From Planctomycetota bacterium (GTDB lineage Bacteria > Planctomycetota > Planctomycetia > Planctomycetales > Planctomycetaceae), in contig JAJRTM010000922.1 of NCBI GenBank assembly GCA_024278285.1, forward strand, positions 1 through 11,261: a stretch of 11,261 bases of DNA, read 5' to 3'. Below the pieces are notes generated by a model that was not told the origin of the DNA, did not search any database, and saw nothing but the letters and a program-made list of their open reading frames with translations. Below are positions 1-6,398 of this stretch, piece by piece. Numbering within the stretch: the first letter of the stretch is position 1; every line of letters begins with the position of its first letter. Both the position numbers and the translations under genes were made by a program.

Positions 1-300
1 CGAAACGAGCCGGCCCGGCAAGCGAATTCTTCCCTGTTTGTCTGGTTCCACTCCTTCGGCTTGAGAATAAAAGATTCGGAGAAAATTCCGCACTTCCGAC
101 CGTGCAGAGGAGAGTTGTTTTAACTTTTCAGCGTATTCTTCGAAAGATTTTTCTGAATAGATCGCAATACACTTATCATTTCCTGGTGCAGCGTAAACCT
201 TATGACTATCTCCGGTTACGAATTCATCACGCATCGATTTGGGAATCGCAATGCGGTGTTTGTCATCAATTGTTCGATCAAAAGTTCCGGTAAATGCCAC
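1..300 (-). CDS. mraZ: Transcriptional regulator MraZ, 3' end cut by the window edge
   Basis: MraZ is a DNA-binding repressor at the head of the division and cell wall (dcw) gene cluster, built from two SpoVT/AbrB-type half domains. The 100 residues visible here begin [20 protein letters not shown]. They carry both family DxxxR signatures: DDKHR at residues 12-16 and DKQGR at 87-91. About 40-50 C-terminal residues of the usual ~145 lie beyond position 1. The start is taken as GTG at 300-298, which puts the FxG motif two residues after the initiator, as in E. coli MraZ. In-frame GTG (309-307) and TTG (338-336) codons upstream are possible starts, but they fall inside the operator array. GGGAGAG and TGGGG just upstream could serve as the Shine-Dalgarno. 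The rest of the dcw operon (rsmH and others) would lie to the left, outside the window. Identity is confident; the exact start is not. Confidence 0.93.
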   Translation of the reverse strand, partial: MAFTGTFDRTIDDKHRIAIPKSMRDEFVTGDSHKVYAAPGNDKCIAIYSEKSFEEYAEKLKQLSSARSEVRNFLRIFYSQAEGVEPDKQGRIRLPGRLVS

Positions 301-303
301 AGG

Positions 304-338
304 CCCCACTCTCTCCCACTTCTCACCATTTGGCCCCA
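304..338 (-). promoter_or_regulatory. MraZ operator: four TGGKN boxes at 10-nt period
   Basis: Read on the minus strand, TGGGG (338-334), TGGTG (328-324), TGGGA (318-314) and TGGGG (308-304) are separated by exactly 5 nt each, so the array has a strict 10-bp period. E. coli MraZ is known to bind TGGGN direct repeats with 5-nt spacers in front of its own gene. The last box ends 3 nt before the GTG start chosen for mraZ, so bound protein would also cover the ribosome-binding region. The second box has one change from consensus. The protein and its site confirm each other. A TTGACG (365-360) could be a -35 element for this gene, but no good -10 follows it. Confidence 0.85.
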
Positions 339-512
339 ATTTAACCAATCATTTCGAATCGTCAAGAGCACTTTGAGGTTCATTCAGAAATAAAAAATTT
401 AGAATTGACGCAGCTTCAATCAGGCATGGAGATTACGACTTCTGAGTTTTTATTATTTTGTCAGGAATTGGCTCAGAGAGAATGAGAATTTCGGTAATTA
501 TTCAGCTTTGGC

Positions 513-591
513 GTAGGGTCCGCTACCCGCGGACCACGATGGGAAGTGGATCCCCCTATTTCATGCGCTGGTCCGCAATAGCGGACCCTAC
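513..591. repeat. REP pair (BIME-like), GGTCCGC stem
   Basis: The left unit is GTAG (513-516) followed by a hairpin with perfect 7-bp stem GGTCCGC (517-523)/GCGGACC (529-535). The right unit is the mirror image: GGTCCGC (570-576), loop AATA, GCGGACC (581-587), then CTAC (588-591). The outer 11 bp, GTAGGGTCCGC and GCGGACCCTAC, are perfect inverted repeats. A GTAG tetranucleotide 5' of an imperfect palindrome, in inverted pairs, is the hallmark of REP sequences mobilised in trans by REP-associated tyrosine transposases (RAYT). No such transposase is in this window. Confidence 0.8.
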
Positions 592-609
592 GGCTGATAA
601 CAATTTTCT

Positions 610-755
610 CCTCGTTCCCAAGCTCCAGCTTGGGAACGGACGGCTGGGAAGGTCCTCCTTCTGGTGAGTTTTAATTGTTTTCGATGATTTTCAGTACCGG
701 CATGAAGCAGGAGCTTCTGCCCCTTGCGTTCCCAAGCAGGAGCTTGGGAACGAGG
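610..755. repeat. Inverted pair of CCTCGTTCCCAAGC palindromes with central hairpin
   Basis: The left palindrome has 12-bp arms CGTTCCCAAGCT (613-624) and AGCTTGGGAACG (627-638). The right one has 11-bp arms CGTTCCCAAGC (727-737) and GCTTGGGAACG (742-752), with loop AGGA. The outer 14 bp are perfect inverted repeats: CCTCGTTCCCAAGC at 610-623 and GCTTGGGAACGAGG at 742-755. A small hairpin GAAGC/GCTTC lies between them at 704-717. It is built like the GTAG-headed pair 19 bp to its left, but with CCTC/GAGG ends. It is probably a dispersed non-coding repeat; the mobilising enzyme is unknown to me. Confidence 0.7.
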
Positions 756-928
756 GAAGACATTCGGCGTCTGTTTCGTTTGAGCATGCTCTATTTAAGA
801 CAGGCAAGAATGTCTCCCCTTCGTTCAGTAATGCATTTTCAGACCAATGGAGATTCTCTTATGCGATACAAAAGAGGCGACAGCTATCGTTCAGGCGGTT
901 CTTTGCGACATCGCGAGAAAGTAAATTT

Positions 929-954
929 AGGACTTCTCGATATCGCGAAGTCCT
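929..954. promoter_or_regulatory. 26-bp near-palindrome upstream of kdsA, possible operator
   Basis: Arms AGGACTTC (929-936) and GAAGTCCT (947-954) flank a core that is itself the palindrome CGATATCG (938-945). Only one pair, 937/946, breaks 26-bp symmetry. Immediately downstream, TGCAATAAT (954-962) resembles an extended -10 element (TGnTATAAT), and the palindrome would fill its -35/spacer region. That is a typical repressor position, but a dispersed repeat is an equally simple reading. No poly-T follows, so a terminator is unlikely. Confidence 0.4.
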
Positions 955-1027
955 GCAATAATGGTTTTCTGTATTGAATTTCAGCCTAGTTCAAACTCAC
1001 TTCAAGCTCTTTTTGAAAACCGCCCTT

Positions 1028-1876
1028 ATGCCAGTTAATCCTGTAATCACCGATCATTTTCGTTGTGGAAGTGGCGAGCCTTTGTTGTTTTTATTGGGGC
1101 CGTGCGTAATTGAATCTCGTGAGATGATTCTCGATATTGCCCAGGAAATTGTTGCGATTCGTGACGAACTTGGAATTCAAGTCGTTTTCAAAGCGAGTTT
1201 CGATAAAGCGAATCGGACCAGTATCGATAGCTTTCGTGGTCCGGGGTTGGAGGCAGGGCTCGATATTCTACGTGAAGTGAGCGAAAAGACCGGACTGGTA
1301 ACCACAACCGATATCCACGATCCTTCACAAGCAGGTCCCGTGGCGCAAGTTTGCAAGATCGTGCAGATCCCCGCTTTTCTGGCCAGACAGACCGATTTGA
1401 TCACCGCGACCGCGATCGCGACCGCAAAGCATGGCAGTATCATCAATGTGAAGAAGCCACAGTTTATTGCACCGCAGGATATGTCACACATTATTAACAA
1501 GTGTGAAGATTCAGGGCAGTCCAACATATTAGCGACTGAGCGAGGAACAACTTTTGGATACGGTCATCTGGTGAACGATATGCAGGCGATTCCCACGTTA
1601 CAGCAATTGGGGTGCCCGGTCGTGTTTGATGCGACGCATTCGGTCCAGACGCCGGGCGGAAAAACAACCGGCGGAAACCGAAAGATGATTCCTTTTCTCG
1701 CTCGGGCGGCAGTCGCTTGTGGCTGTGATGCTGTTTTCATGGAAACGCATCCCAACCCCGACAAAGCACTCAGCGATGGCCCGAACATGCTCCCCTTGCA
1801 TGATTTAAGGAAGATCATCCAACAACTTCTCCAAATTCGCGTACTGGTTAATGAGTGGACAAAAACTCGGGAATAA
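1028..1876 (+). CDS. kdsA: 3-deoxy-8-phosphooctulonate (Kdo-8-P) synthase
   Basis: KdsA condenses phosphoenolpyruvate with arabinose 5-phosphate to Kdo-8-phosphate in the cytoplasm, the first committed step to the Kdo of lipopolysaccharide. The 282-residue product matches the usual length (E. coli about 284) and is collinear with the family: [12 protein letters not shown] (54-65), FRGPGLEAG (69-77), [11 protein letters not shown] (114-124), NVKKPQF (140-146), RGTTFGY (172-178), FDATHSVQ (200-207) and [14 protein letters not shown] (239-252). Cys26 sits in GPCVIES where E. coli has Asn, and with His204, Glu239 and Asp250 it completes the metal site of class II, metal-dependent enzymes. The start is ATG 1028; a longer frame back to TTG 974 would add 18 residues outside the family. 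The ribosome-binding site is weak. It stands alone, without kdsB or kdsD nearby. Identity is secure. Confidence 0.96.
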   Translation: MPVNPVITDHFRCGSGEPLLFLLGPCVIESREMILDIAQEIVAIRDELGIQVVFKASFDKANRTSIDSFRGPGLEAGLDILREVSEKTGLVTTTDIHDPSQAGPVAQVCKIVQIPAFLARQTDLITATAIATAKHGSIINVKKPQFIAPQDMSHIINKCEDSGQSNILATERGTTFGYGHLVNDMQAIPTLQQLGCPVVFDATHSVQTPGGKTTGGNRKMIPFLARAAVACGCDAVFMETHPNPDKALSDGPNMLPLHDLRKIIQQLLQIRVLVNEWTKTRE

Positions 1877-2032
1877 GTGCAGATCATTCGGATTGCATGG
1901 AATTTCCTCTGCGGAATATGCTTTAACCAGCAAAAACTAACTGGTATCTGAAACCGATCCCGTCTAATTTATCTCTATCCACTTCTATTTTTTAATTCCG
2001 TATTTATTACTGCGTGAAATGTGACTGTTACT

Positions 2033-3760
2033 ATGTTTTTTACTTCTTTGAAACGAATCTGGCTATTACTGTTTCTCAGCTTATCGTTGTGCGTGGCCGG
2101 GTGTAACTCCGATAAAAATGGCGACTCACAAACTTCTGAGGATGAAAAGTCATCAGCCAGAGCAGAGCTTGTTAGAAAAAGGCGATGCTCGGAAGATTTT
2201 GAATCGGTTTACCAGATTCTTCGCCCCACTAAAAAAACGATGAACACAGAGTTACGCTCTGCCTTGTCACTGCTGAATCAGTGGTTCGAAAGTTGTGCCG
2301 ATTTTTCGGGTCAAAAATTTTCCCAGGATGACCCGACCTTGCAGGGAATTCTTTCTGCGGGGCAGCTCGATCACCTGAATGAATCAACCGCAGGCATGCT
2401 CGATATTCTTTATCTGCGAGATCAATTGTTGATGCGTGCGATGATGGAACAGATCGTAAAAGGTGCCCCGACCGATGTAGAAAAAGTGAGAAGGATATTC
2501 GCTTACACTCAACGAAACATCACTCGCGATCCTTTATTAATCGATCCCAGACTCTATCACTATTTACAAACCAATTTCCCGCAAAGTGTTCCACAAAAGG
2601 AACTTTCAAAAGTTTCGATACCGCGCACCTTGCTGGACATCATGTTAGCCGGCAGAGGGACTGATGAAGATTTGAGCTGGGCGTTCGTTTCACTGATTCA
2701 ACAATTAAATATCGATGCGATCATGGTCAGCCCTGTTCAAAGTGAGCAGGCAGCAACAAATACTTTACCGCCGTTGATTCTTGTTCCGATTGGAAAAGAA
2801 ATTCTCGTTTTCTGTTCCGCTGCAGGTTTGGAATTTACTTCTTCTGTATCCGCAGATAAACCGAGTTGGAGCCTTGATGATCTGGCGAAAGATTTCGGCC
2901 AGTTATTCAACTCTATTTCGAGTGAAGTATCTGGCGAGCAAACAATTCTTGAATTGTTTCAAAAAACAGATTGGAAGCAGGCGGTCGTGACACTTCCTTA
3001 CAGTCCGTTAAGGGTTTCGCCTCGCAGTGAAGCCTTGCAGATGGAACTGGCAGGCAATATGACCTGCGAAGTCTTCAACCATTTACGAACCCAAAACGAT
3101 GAACCTGGATTGATCGAAAGAACTTCCGGACTGACAGATAAGATTTTTTCAAATGGAGAAATTCGTCTTTGGGAGTATCCTTATGAAATGTACGAAAATG
3201 TTGCAAACGCATCGAAAGGAGCAACCCGACTGCGAGAATTGTATCTGGCGACGGTCAATAAAACGGTGCAATCGATTCGAACCAGTGTGGATCAAAAAGA
3301 GAATCGAACGATCAAGAAAAGTCAGGTAAAACGGATGCAGTTGTCGCGGGTCGAACAGCTTCTCGGGAATGAAACCGAAGCAATTTCCTCTTACATGCGA
3401 CTTCAATTACAAAGAGGGGTTCCGGGCGGGAACGCTTCTTTGGAAATACAAAAAGAAAATTTACTTCGTGCCTTACAATCTGAAGATGCTCGCTATTGGA
3501 GTGCTTTGTGCCAGTTCGAAAAAAATGATTTCCGGGCAGCCGGCAACACAACCATTAACTATCTCAAGCGATACCCGGAAGGACGCTGGCAACATAGTGC
3601 GCTGGAACTTTTGGCTGAATCTCAAGCCAGGCAGAACGAGTTTTCTTCTGCGATAGACGTTTTCAGCCAGGTTAAATTTCCCGCACCTCGCAGAGCAAGG
3701 CAGTTGTTAAAGTTAAAGCGATGGGAACAGCAGGCTGCAAAAATAAACTCTACGAAATGA
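2033..3760 (+). CDS. Planctomycete lipoprotein with transglutaminase-like and TPR-like regions
   Basis: Function unknown. From ATG 2033 the product has 575 residues. A basic N-terminus and hydrophobic stretch end in the lipobox VAGC, with Cys24 predicted to be lipidated, so it is an envelope lipoprotein. Residues 145-235 resemble the region seen in many planctomycete transglutaminase-like proteins: VEKVRRIFAYTQRNITRDP, then GRGTDEDLSWAFVSLIQQLNIDA. The position where an active enzyme has Cys (G-x-C) appears to be Asp here, so catalysis is doubtful. From about 435 to the end the protein is helical and TPR-like, including RVEQLLGNETEAISSYMRLQ and HSALELLAESQARQNEFSSA. GTG 2021 is an alternative start that would add four residues. 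The SBF-like transporter gene begins 7 bp after the stop, implying one transcript. The domain assignment is by eye. Confidence 0.75.
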   Translation: MFFTSLKRIWLLLFLSLSLCVAGCNSDKNGDSQTSEDEKSSARAELVRKRRCSEDFESVYQILRPTKKTMNTELRSALSLLNQWFESCADFSGQKFSQDDPTLQGILSAGQLDHLNESTAGMLDILYLRDQLLMRAMMEQIVKGAPTDVEKVRRIFAYTQRNITRDPLLIDPRLYHYLQTNFPQSVPQKELSKVSIPRTLLDIMLAGRGTDEDLSWAFVSLIQQLNIDAIMVSPVQSEQAATNTLPPLILVPIGKEILVFCSAAGLEFTSSVSADKPSWSLDDLAKDFGQLFNSISSEVSGEQTILELFQKTDWKQAVVTLPYSPLRVSPRSEALQMELAGNMTCEVFNHLRTQNDEPGLIERTSGLTDKIFSNGEIRLWEYPYEMYENVANASKGATRLRELYLATVNKTVQSIRTSVDQKENRTIKKSQVKRMQLSRVEQLLGNETEAISSYMRLQLQRGVPGGNASLEIQKENLLRALQSEDARYWSALCQFEKNDFRAAGNTTINYLKRYPEGRWQHSALELLAESQARQNEFSSAIDVFSQVKFPAPRRARQLLKLKRWEQQAAKINSTK

Positions 3761-3767
3761 CCATTCT

Positions 3768-4754
3768 GTGAAACACCTTCTCAAGCACTGGTTTTTATAT
3801 TCGCTGCTGATCGTGATACCGCTTGGCATGGGGATTGGTCAGTCAAGTTCTCAGTGGAGTGCTTTAATCACTTCGTTTGTGCAAACAAAAGTGATCGTCT
3901 TTGCGGTTTTGTTTTGCATGTCAGTCACATTAAGTTTGCAGCAACTGACGCAAACGGCAACCCGTCCCTGGGGAATTCTAACAGCTTCTGCTATCAGTTC
4001 GATTTTATTTCCTTTGATTGTCTGGGGGATTGTCTTACTGTTGCCTGCCTCTCCATTTTCTGCGGGGCTGCTCATCATGGCAGCAGTCCCTTCCACGTTG
4101 GCATCGGCTGCGGTCTGGACACGCAAAGCAGGAGGCAACGACGCTGTCTCTTTAATGGCAACCCTCATTACCAATGGACTCTGTTTCATCGTCACGCCAT
4201 TCTGGCTTTGGATGATGCTGGGAAGATCAGCACCGCTCGATTCAAAAGCACTGGCGATGCGGTTACTCGTGATCGCATTGTTGCCGATGGTGCTGGGGCA
4301 AGTTGTTCGGCTCTCTGGTTCAATCAAAATATTCGCAGATAATAATCGCCCCAAAATCAGCATGGCAGCTCAGTTGGGGATTTTATCGATCATCTTCGTT
4401 GGAGCGATTAGGTCAGGTCCAGAGTTAGCAGGAAATTCAGGCAATATTTCACTTGGCTCTTTGATGATTGTCTGGCTTGTCTGCCTGGCGATTCATCTTC
4501 TGTTTTTAGCCATAAGCTGGACCGCTGCCCGCATCATTAATTGCTCTAAAAAAGATGCCATCGCCGTGATGTTTTCGGGAAGCCAGAAGACACTCCCTAT
4601 TGCAATCGACCTGGCAACCGCCCCGGTCCTGCTTGCTTCAGGCATCTCCTCGCTGGCGATTCTTCCCCCTCTCATTTATCACGCGACACAATTAATCGTC
4701 GATACGCTGATTATCGAGCAAGTCAAAATAAAACCAGATTCTCATCCCGATTGA
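3768..4754 (+). CDS. SBF-like transporter (bile acid:sodium symporter superfamily)
   Basis: This is a 328-residue polytopic inner-membrane protein with roughly nine or ten hydrophobic helices, the usual size of the BASS/SBF group. Recognisable segments are the helix-breaking AAVPSTLASAAVWTRKAGGNDAVS (about 105-128), followed by LMATLITNG, and FSGSQKTLPIAI (269-280), the latter typical of the SBF-like subgroup (PF13593). These correspond to the crossover regions that bind Na+ and substrate in characterised relatives. The substrate cannot be told from sequence; organic anions are plausible. The start is GTG 3768, because later ATGs would lose the first helix; the Shine-Dalgarno is poor, which fits translational coupling to the lipoprotein gene whose stop is 7 bp upstream. 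It is the last gene of the plus-strand group. Confidence 0.85.
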   Translation: MKHLLKHWFLYSLLIVIPLGMGIGQSSSQWSALITSFVQTKVIVFAVLFCMSVTLSLQQLTQTATRPWGILTASAISSILFPLIVWGIVLLLPASPFSAGLLIMAAVPSTLASAAVWTRKAGGNDAVSLMATLITNGLCFIVTPFWLWMMLGRSAPLDSKALAMRLLVIALLPMVLGQVVRLSGSIKIFADNNRPKISMAAQLGILSIIFVGAIRSGPELAGNSGNISLGSLMIVWLVCLAIHLLFLAISWTAARIINCSKKDAIAVMFSGSQKTLPIAIDLATAPVLLASGISSLAILPPLIYHATQLIVDTLIIEQVKIKPDSHPD

Positions 4755-4777
4755 TATTGCAGCGTAGCGCAGCAATA
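4755..4777. terminator. Hairpin between convergent genes, possible bidirectional terminator
   Basis: Arms TATTGC (4755-4760) and GCAATA (4772-4777) enclose a second pairing, GCG/CGC (4762-4764/4768-4770), around a TAG loop. It begins directly after the transporter stop codon and lies 22 bp from the glycosidase stop. The position fits a shared terminator, but there is no clear T-tract on either strand. It may instead be a dispersed palindrome. Confidence 0.4.
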
Positions 4778-4799
4778 GTAGGATAAGCTGAAGTCGGTT

Positions 4800-6023
4800 T
4801 TACCTGGTATTTAATAATCCATATACATTGGTTGCGCTGACAACATATTCGGGGACGTTACGATAGTCTCCGTTGATACATTCGGTAATGCCTCGGTCAC
4901 GAAAATCGGCGATGACGTCCCTGACGATTTTTACTGCCAGCTCCGGATCACGGCTTGCAATTGTTGGTACGATCCAGGCAAGAGGTGTTGCCCAGAATGC
5001 ACCGTTTTGATACGTGCCTGGTTTGATACCCGGTTCACGAAGAAACCGTTGCCAGTTTTCTCCTGCTGGCAAGTGTCGAACCTGACCGCGTTGAACGATC
5101 TGGTCGTGGTTTGCGATGAGGTAACCTGCGATGCGATGAGATTGCTGTTCTGTTGTCAGCCCGTAGTTCACTGCCAGTGCGCTGCCCCAAATGTCAATCT
5201 GTTTGCAATCACGATCTGCTGCCCAGAACATTCCTGCATTGTCGTTCCAAAGCAGATTAATATTTTCTTGAATCAGTTTGGCACGGCGTTTGTATTCTGC
5301 TGGATTTCCACATTCTGCCTTCCGACAAAGTCGTTCCATTTGAGAGCAGGCATCGAAATACAACACCGAGCAAAACAGTAGATGACCGGTCTTGGCAATG
5401 GTATCTGTGAATCCGTACGGGCACTGAGGGGATTCGGGGGGATTAAAAACAAGACCGTTAGCAACTCGGCGTGTGTGGTCCAGCCCTTTGCGAATGGCTG
5501 GTTCGACTTGTCGTAGAAAGTTCAGGTCGCCGGTCAACTCAACATAATCACAGACCAGTTTCGCCATAAACATGCCATTATCCAGTGCATGATCAGCTAA
5601 CGGTGTGCGTTCTGCTCCGGGGCTGGAAACTCCTTTGCCTGCCACATTAACACGATCCGGCATGCAACCATCTTTTCGCTGTCCAGCAAGCAAGTACAGT
5701 ATCGACGCTTTGATTTCCTTCGGATCGAGCAGATCGCCAGCGTACTGAACCATATACGAAAAATCGCGAGTCCATAATGCCCGATAGTTTCCCACACCAT
5801 CGGGCGTATGCAACCAGACGCCATCTTTGCCCTGAACTCGGCACCCGCGAAGCTGATTTTGTGTCGCTTTGCGTAGCCAATCAATATCAGGCTGATTGAT
5901 TTTTTTCTGCAAGATCAGAGTAAACTCCGATGCTTCGATCTGATCAGTGGTAAGTGAAGCAGATGCAATTGCAATCAACATCACGATACCAGACACTGTT
6001 TGAAGAGTAAACTTTGGGGCCAT
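4800..6023 (-). CDS. Secreted six-hairpin glycosidase-like protein
   Basis: The 407-residue product has an N-terminal signal sequence: basic MAPK, hydrophobic core about 10-24, likely cleavage near ASA/SAS. It is therefore predicted to be exported. The rest looks like an (alpha/alpha)6 barrel carbohydrate-active enzyme: NYRALWTRDFSYM (79-91), LADHALDNGMF (142-152), YGFTDTIAKTGH (203-214), DIWGSALAVNYG (277-288) and GTYQNGAFWATPLAW (336-350) are the aromatic and acidic motifs typical of such folds. Asp87, Asp148, Asp207 and Glu381 are candidate acidic active-site residues by conservation pattern only. I cannot assign a GH family or substrate. AGGA precedes the ATG by about 10 nt, a fair Shine-Dalgarno. 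A REP pair begins 24 bp upstream of the start, so the leader probably runs through it. No carbohydrate-utilisation partners are adjacent. Confidence 0.75.
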   Translation of the reverse strand: MAPKFTLQTVSGIVMLIAIASASLTTDQIEASEFTLILQKKINQPDIDWLRKATQNQLRGCRVQGKDGVWLHTPDGVGNYRALWTRDFSYMVQYAGDLLDPKEIKASILYLLAGQRKDGCMPDRVNVAGKGVSSPGAERTPLADHALDNGMFMAKLVCDYVELTGDLNFLRQVEPAIRKGLDHTRRVANGLVFNPPESPQCPYGFTDTIAKTGHLLFCSVLYFDACSQMERLCRKAECGNPAEYKRRAKLIQENINLLWNDNAGMFWAADRDCKQIDIWGSALAVNYGLTTEQQSHRIAGYLIANHDQIVQRGQVRHLPAGENWQRFLREPGIKPGTYQNGAFWATPLAWIVPTIASRDPELAVKIVRDVIADFRDRGITECINGDYRNVPEYVVSATNVYGLLNTR

Positions 6024-6046
6024 GATTCGTTTTTCCTAACAGTCAG

Positions 6047-6149
6047 GTAGGGTACGCTGTGTATACTAATGGTGTTCCTCGACCATAAATAATCTTTGCC
6101 ATTGTAGCATATATCACCTCTCAGATGTGGTACGCAAAGCGTACCCTAC
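6047..6149. repeat. REP pair (BIME-like), GGTACGC stem
   Basis: The right unit is intact: GGTACGC (6129-6135), loop AAA, GCGTACC (6139-6145), then CTAC (6146-6149). The left unit keeps GTAG (6047-6050) and GGTACGC (6051-6057), but its second arm (6061-6067) has decayed, leaving four standard pairs, two wobble pairs and one mismatch. The outer GTAGGGTACGC/GCGTACCCTAC arms are perfect 11-bp inverted repeats. The layout equals the pair at 513-591, with one stem pair exchanged in both arms. Confidence 0.8.
6101..6109 (-). promoter_or_regulatory. Candidate extended -10 promoter for the glycosidase gene
   Basis: On the minus strand TGCTACAAT fits the extended -10 pattern TGnTAnAAT. It lies about 78 bp before the glycosidase start codon, in the AT-rich spacer of the REP pair. 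No -35 hexamer is obvious, which extended -10 promoters can tolerate. If real, the decayed left REP hairpin would be in the mRNA leader. Confidence 0.35.
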
Positions 6150-6172
6150 TTTGCTACTTTGCAGGCAAGCGG

Positions 6173-6327
6173 GTAGCCCGACCACTTTTAGTGGTTGGGT
6201 GCCGCCAGGCACCAGATGAATGTGGCATGTGCTTTCAATTTCTTTTGAACTTTCAATAATGATGGGATCCACATGGCGCAAACATCTTGTTGCTACGCAA
6301 CCCAACCGCCAGAGGCGGTCGGGCTAC
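6173..6327. repeat. REP pair (BIME-like), CCCGACC stem
   Basis: The left unit is GTAG (6173-6176), then arms CCCGACCAC (6177-6185) and GTGGTTGGG (6191-6199) around TTTTA, with one wobble pair. A second hairpin, GGTGCC (6198-6203)/GGCACC (6208-6213), overlaps its end. The right unit is CCCAACCGCC (6301-6310), loop AGA, GGCGGTCGGG (6314-6323), then CTAC (6324-6327). The ends GTAGCCCGACC and GGTCGGGCTAC are perfect 11-bp inverted repeats. A further small hairpin, GTTGC-TAC-GCAAC, is at 6289-6301. It belongs to the same GTAG-headed class as the other pairs but has a different stem. Confidence 0.8.
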
Positions 6328-6398
6328 CCGGTCGGAGCGTTTTATCAAAATACCACGGCACTCCGGCAATGGTGAGAGTTTGTAAAATAACAGTTAAT

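Larger units (their letters stand above)
301..1027. other. Gene-free stretch between divergent mraZ and kdsA
   Basis: These 727 bases hold the MraZ operator, an AT-rich segment (about 381-400), a GTAG-headed inverted repeat pair (513-591), a second inverted pair (610-755) and a 26-bp near-palindrome (929-954). The short open frames at 458-667 and 675-977 run through the palindromic repeats and look like no protein family, so I do not call genes here. The segment 760-928 shows nothing I can identify. Confidence 0.7.

Noticed and set aside
458..977. Two plus-strand open frames (458-667 and 675-977)
   Set aside because: They run through the palindromic repeats, have no recognisable domain and no convincing ribosome-binding site, so they look like chance frames.
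974..1027. Longer KdsA start at TTG 974
   Set aside because: The extra 18 residues lie outside the family, and ATG 1028 gives the normal length with Cys26 aligned to the E. coli position.
1893..1922. TTGCAT-18 bp-TATGCT as promoter of the lipoprotein gene
   Set aside because: Only three and four matches to the consensus hexamers; such pairs are expected by chance in AT-rich DNA.
1923..1944. ACCAG/CTGGT inverted repeat after kdsA as a terminator
   Set aside because: The stem is only about 5 bp with a 10-nt loop and no T-tract, too weak to call.
3854..4342. Overlapping long frames on both strands inside the SBF-like transporter gene (3854-4342 plus, 3851-4363 minus)
   Set aside because: They are shadows of the transporter frame, whose membrane helices and family motifs explain the region.
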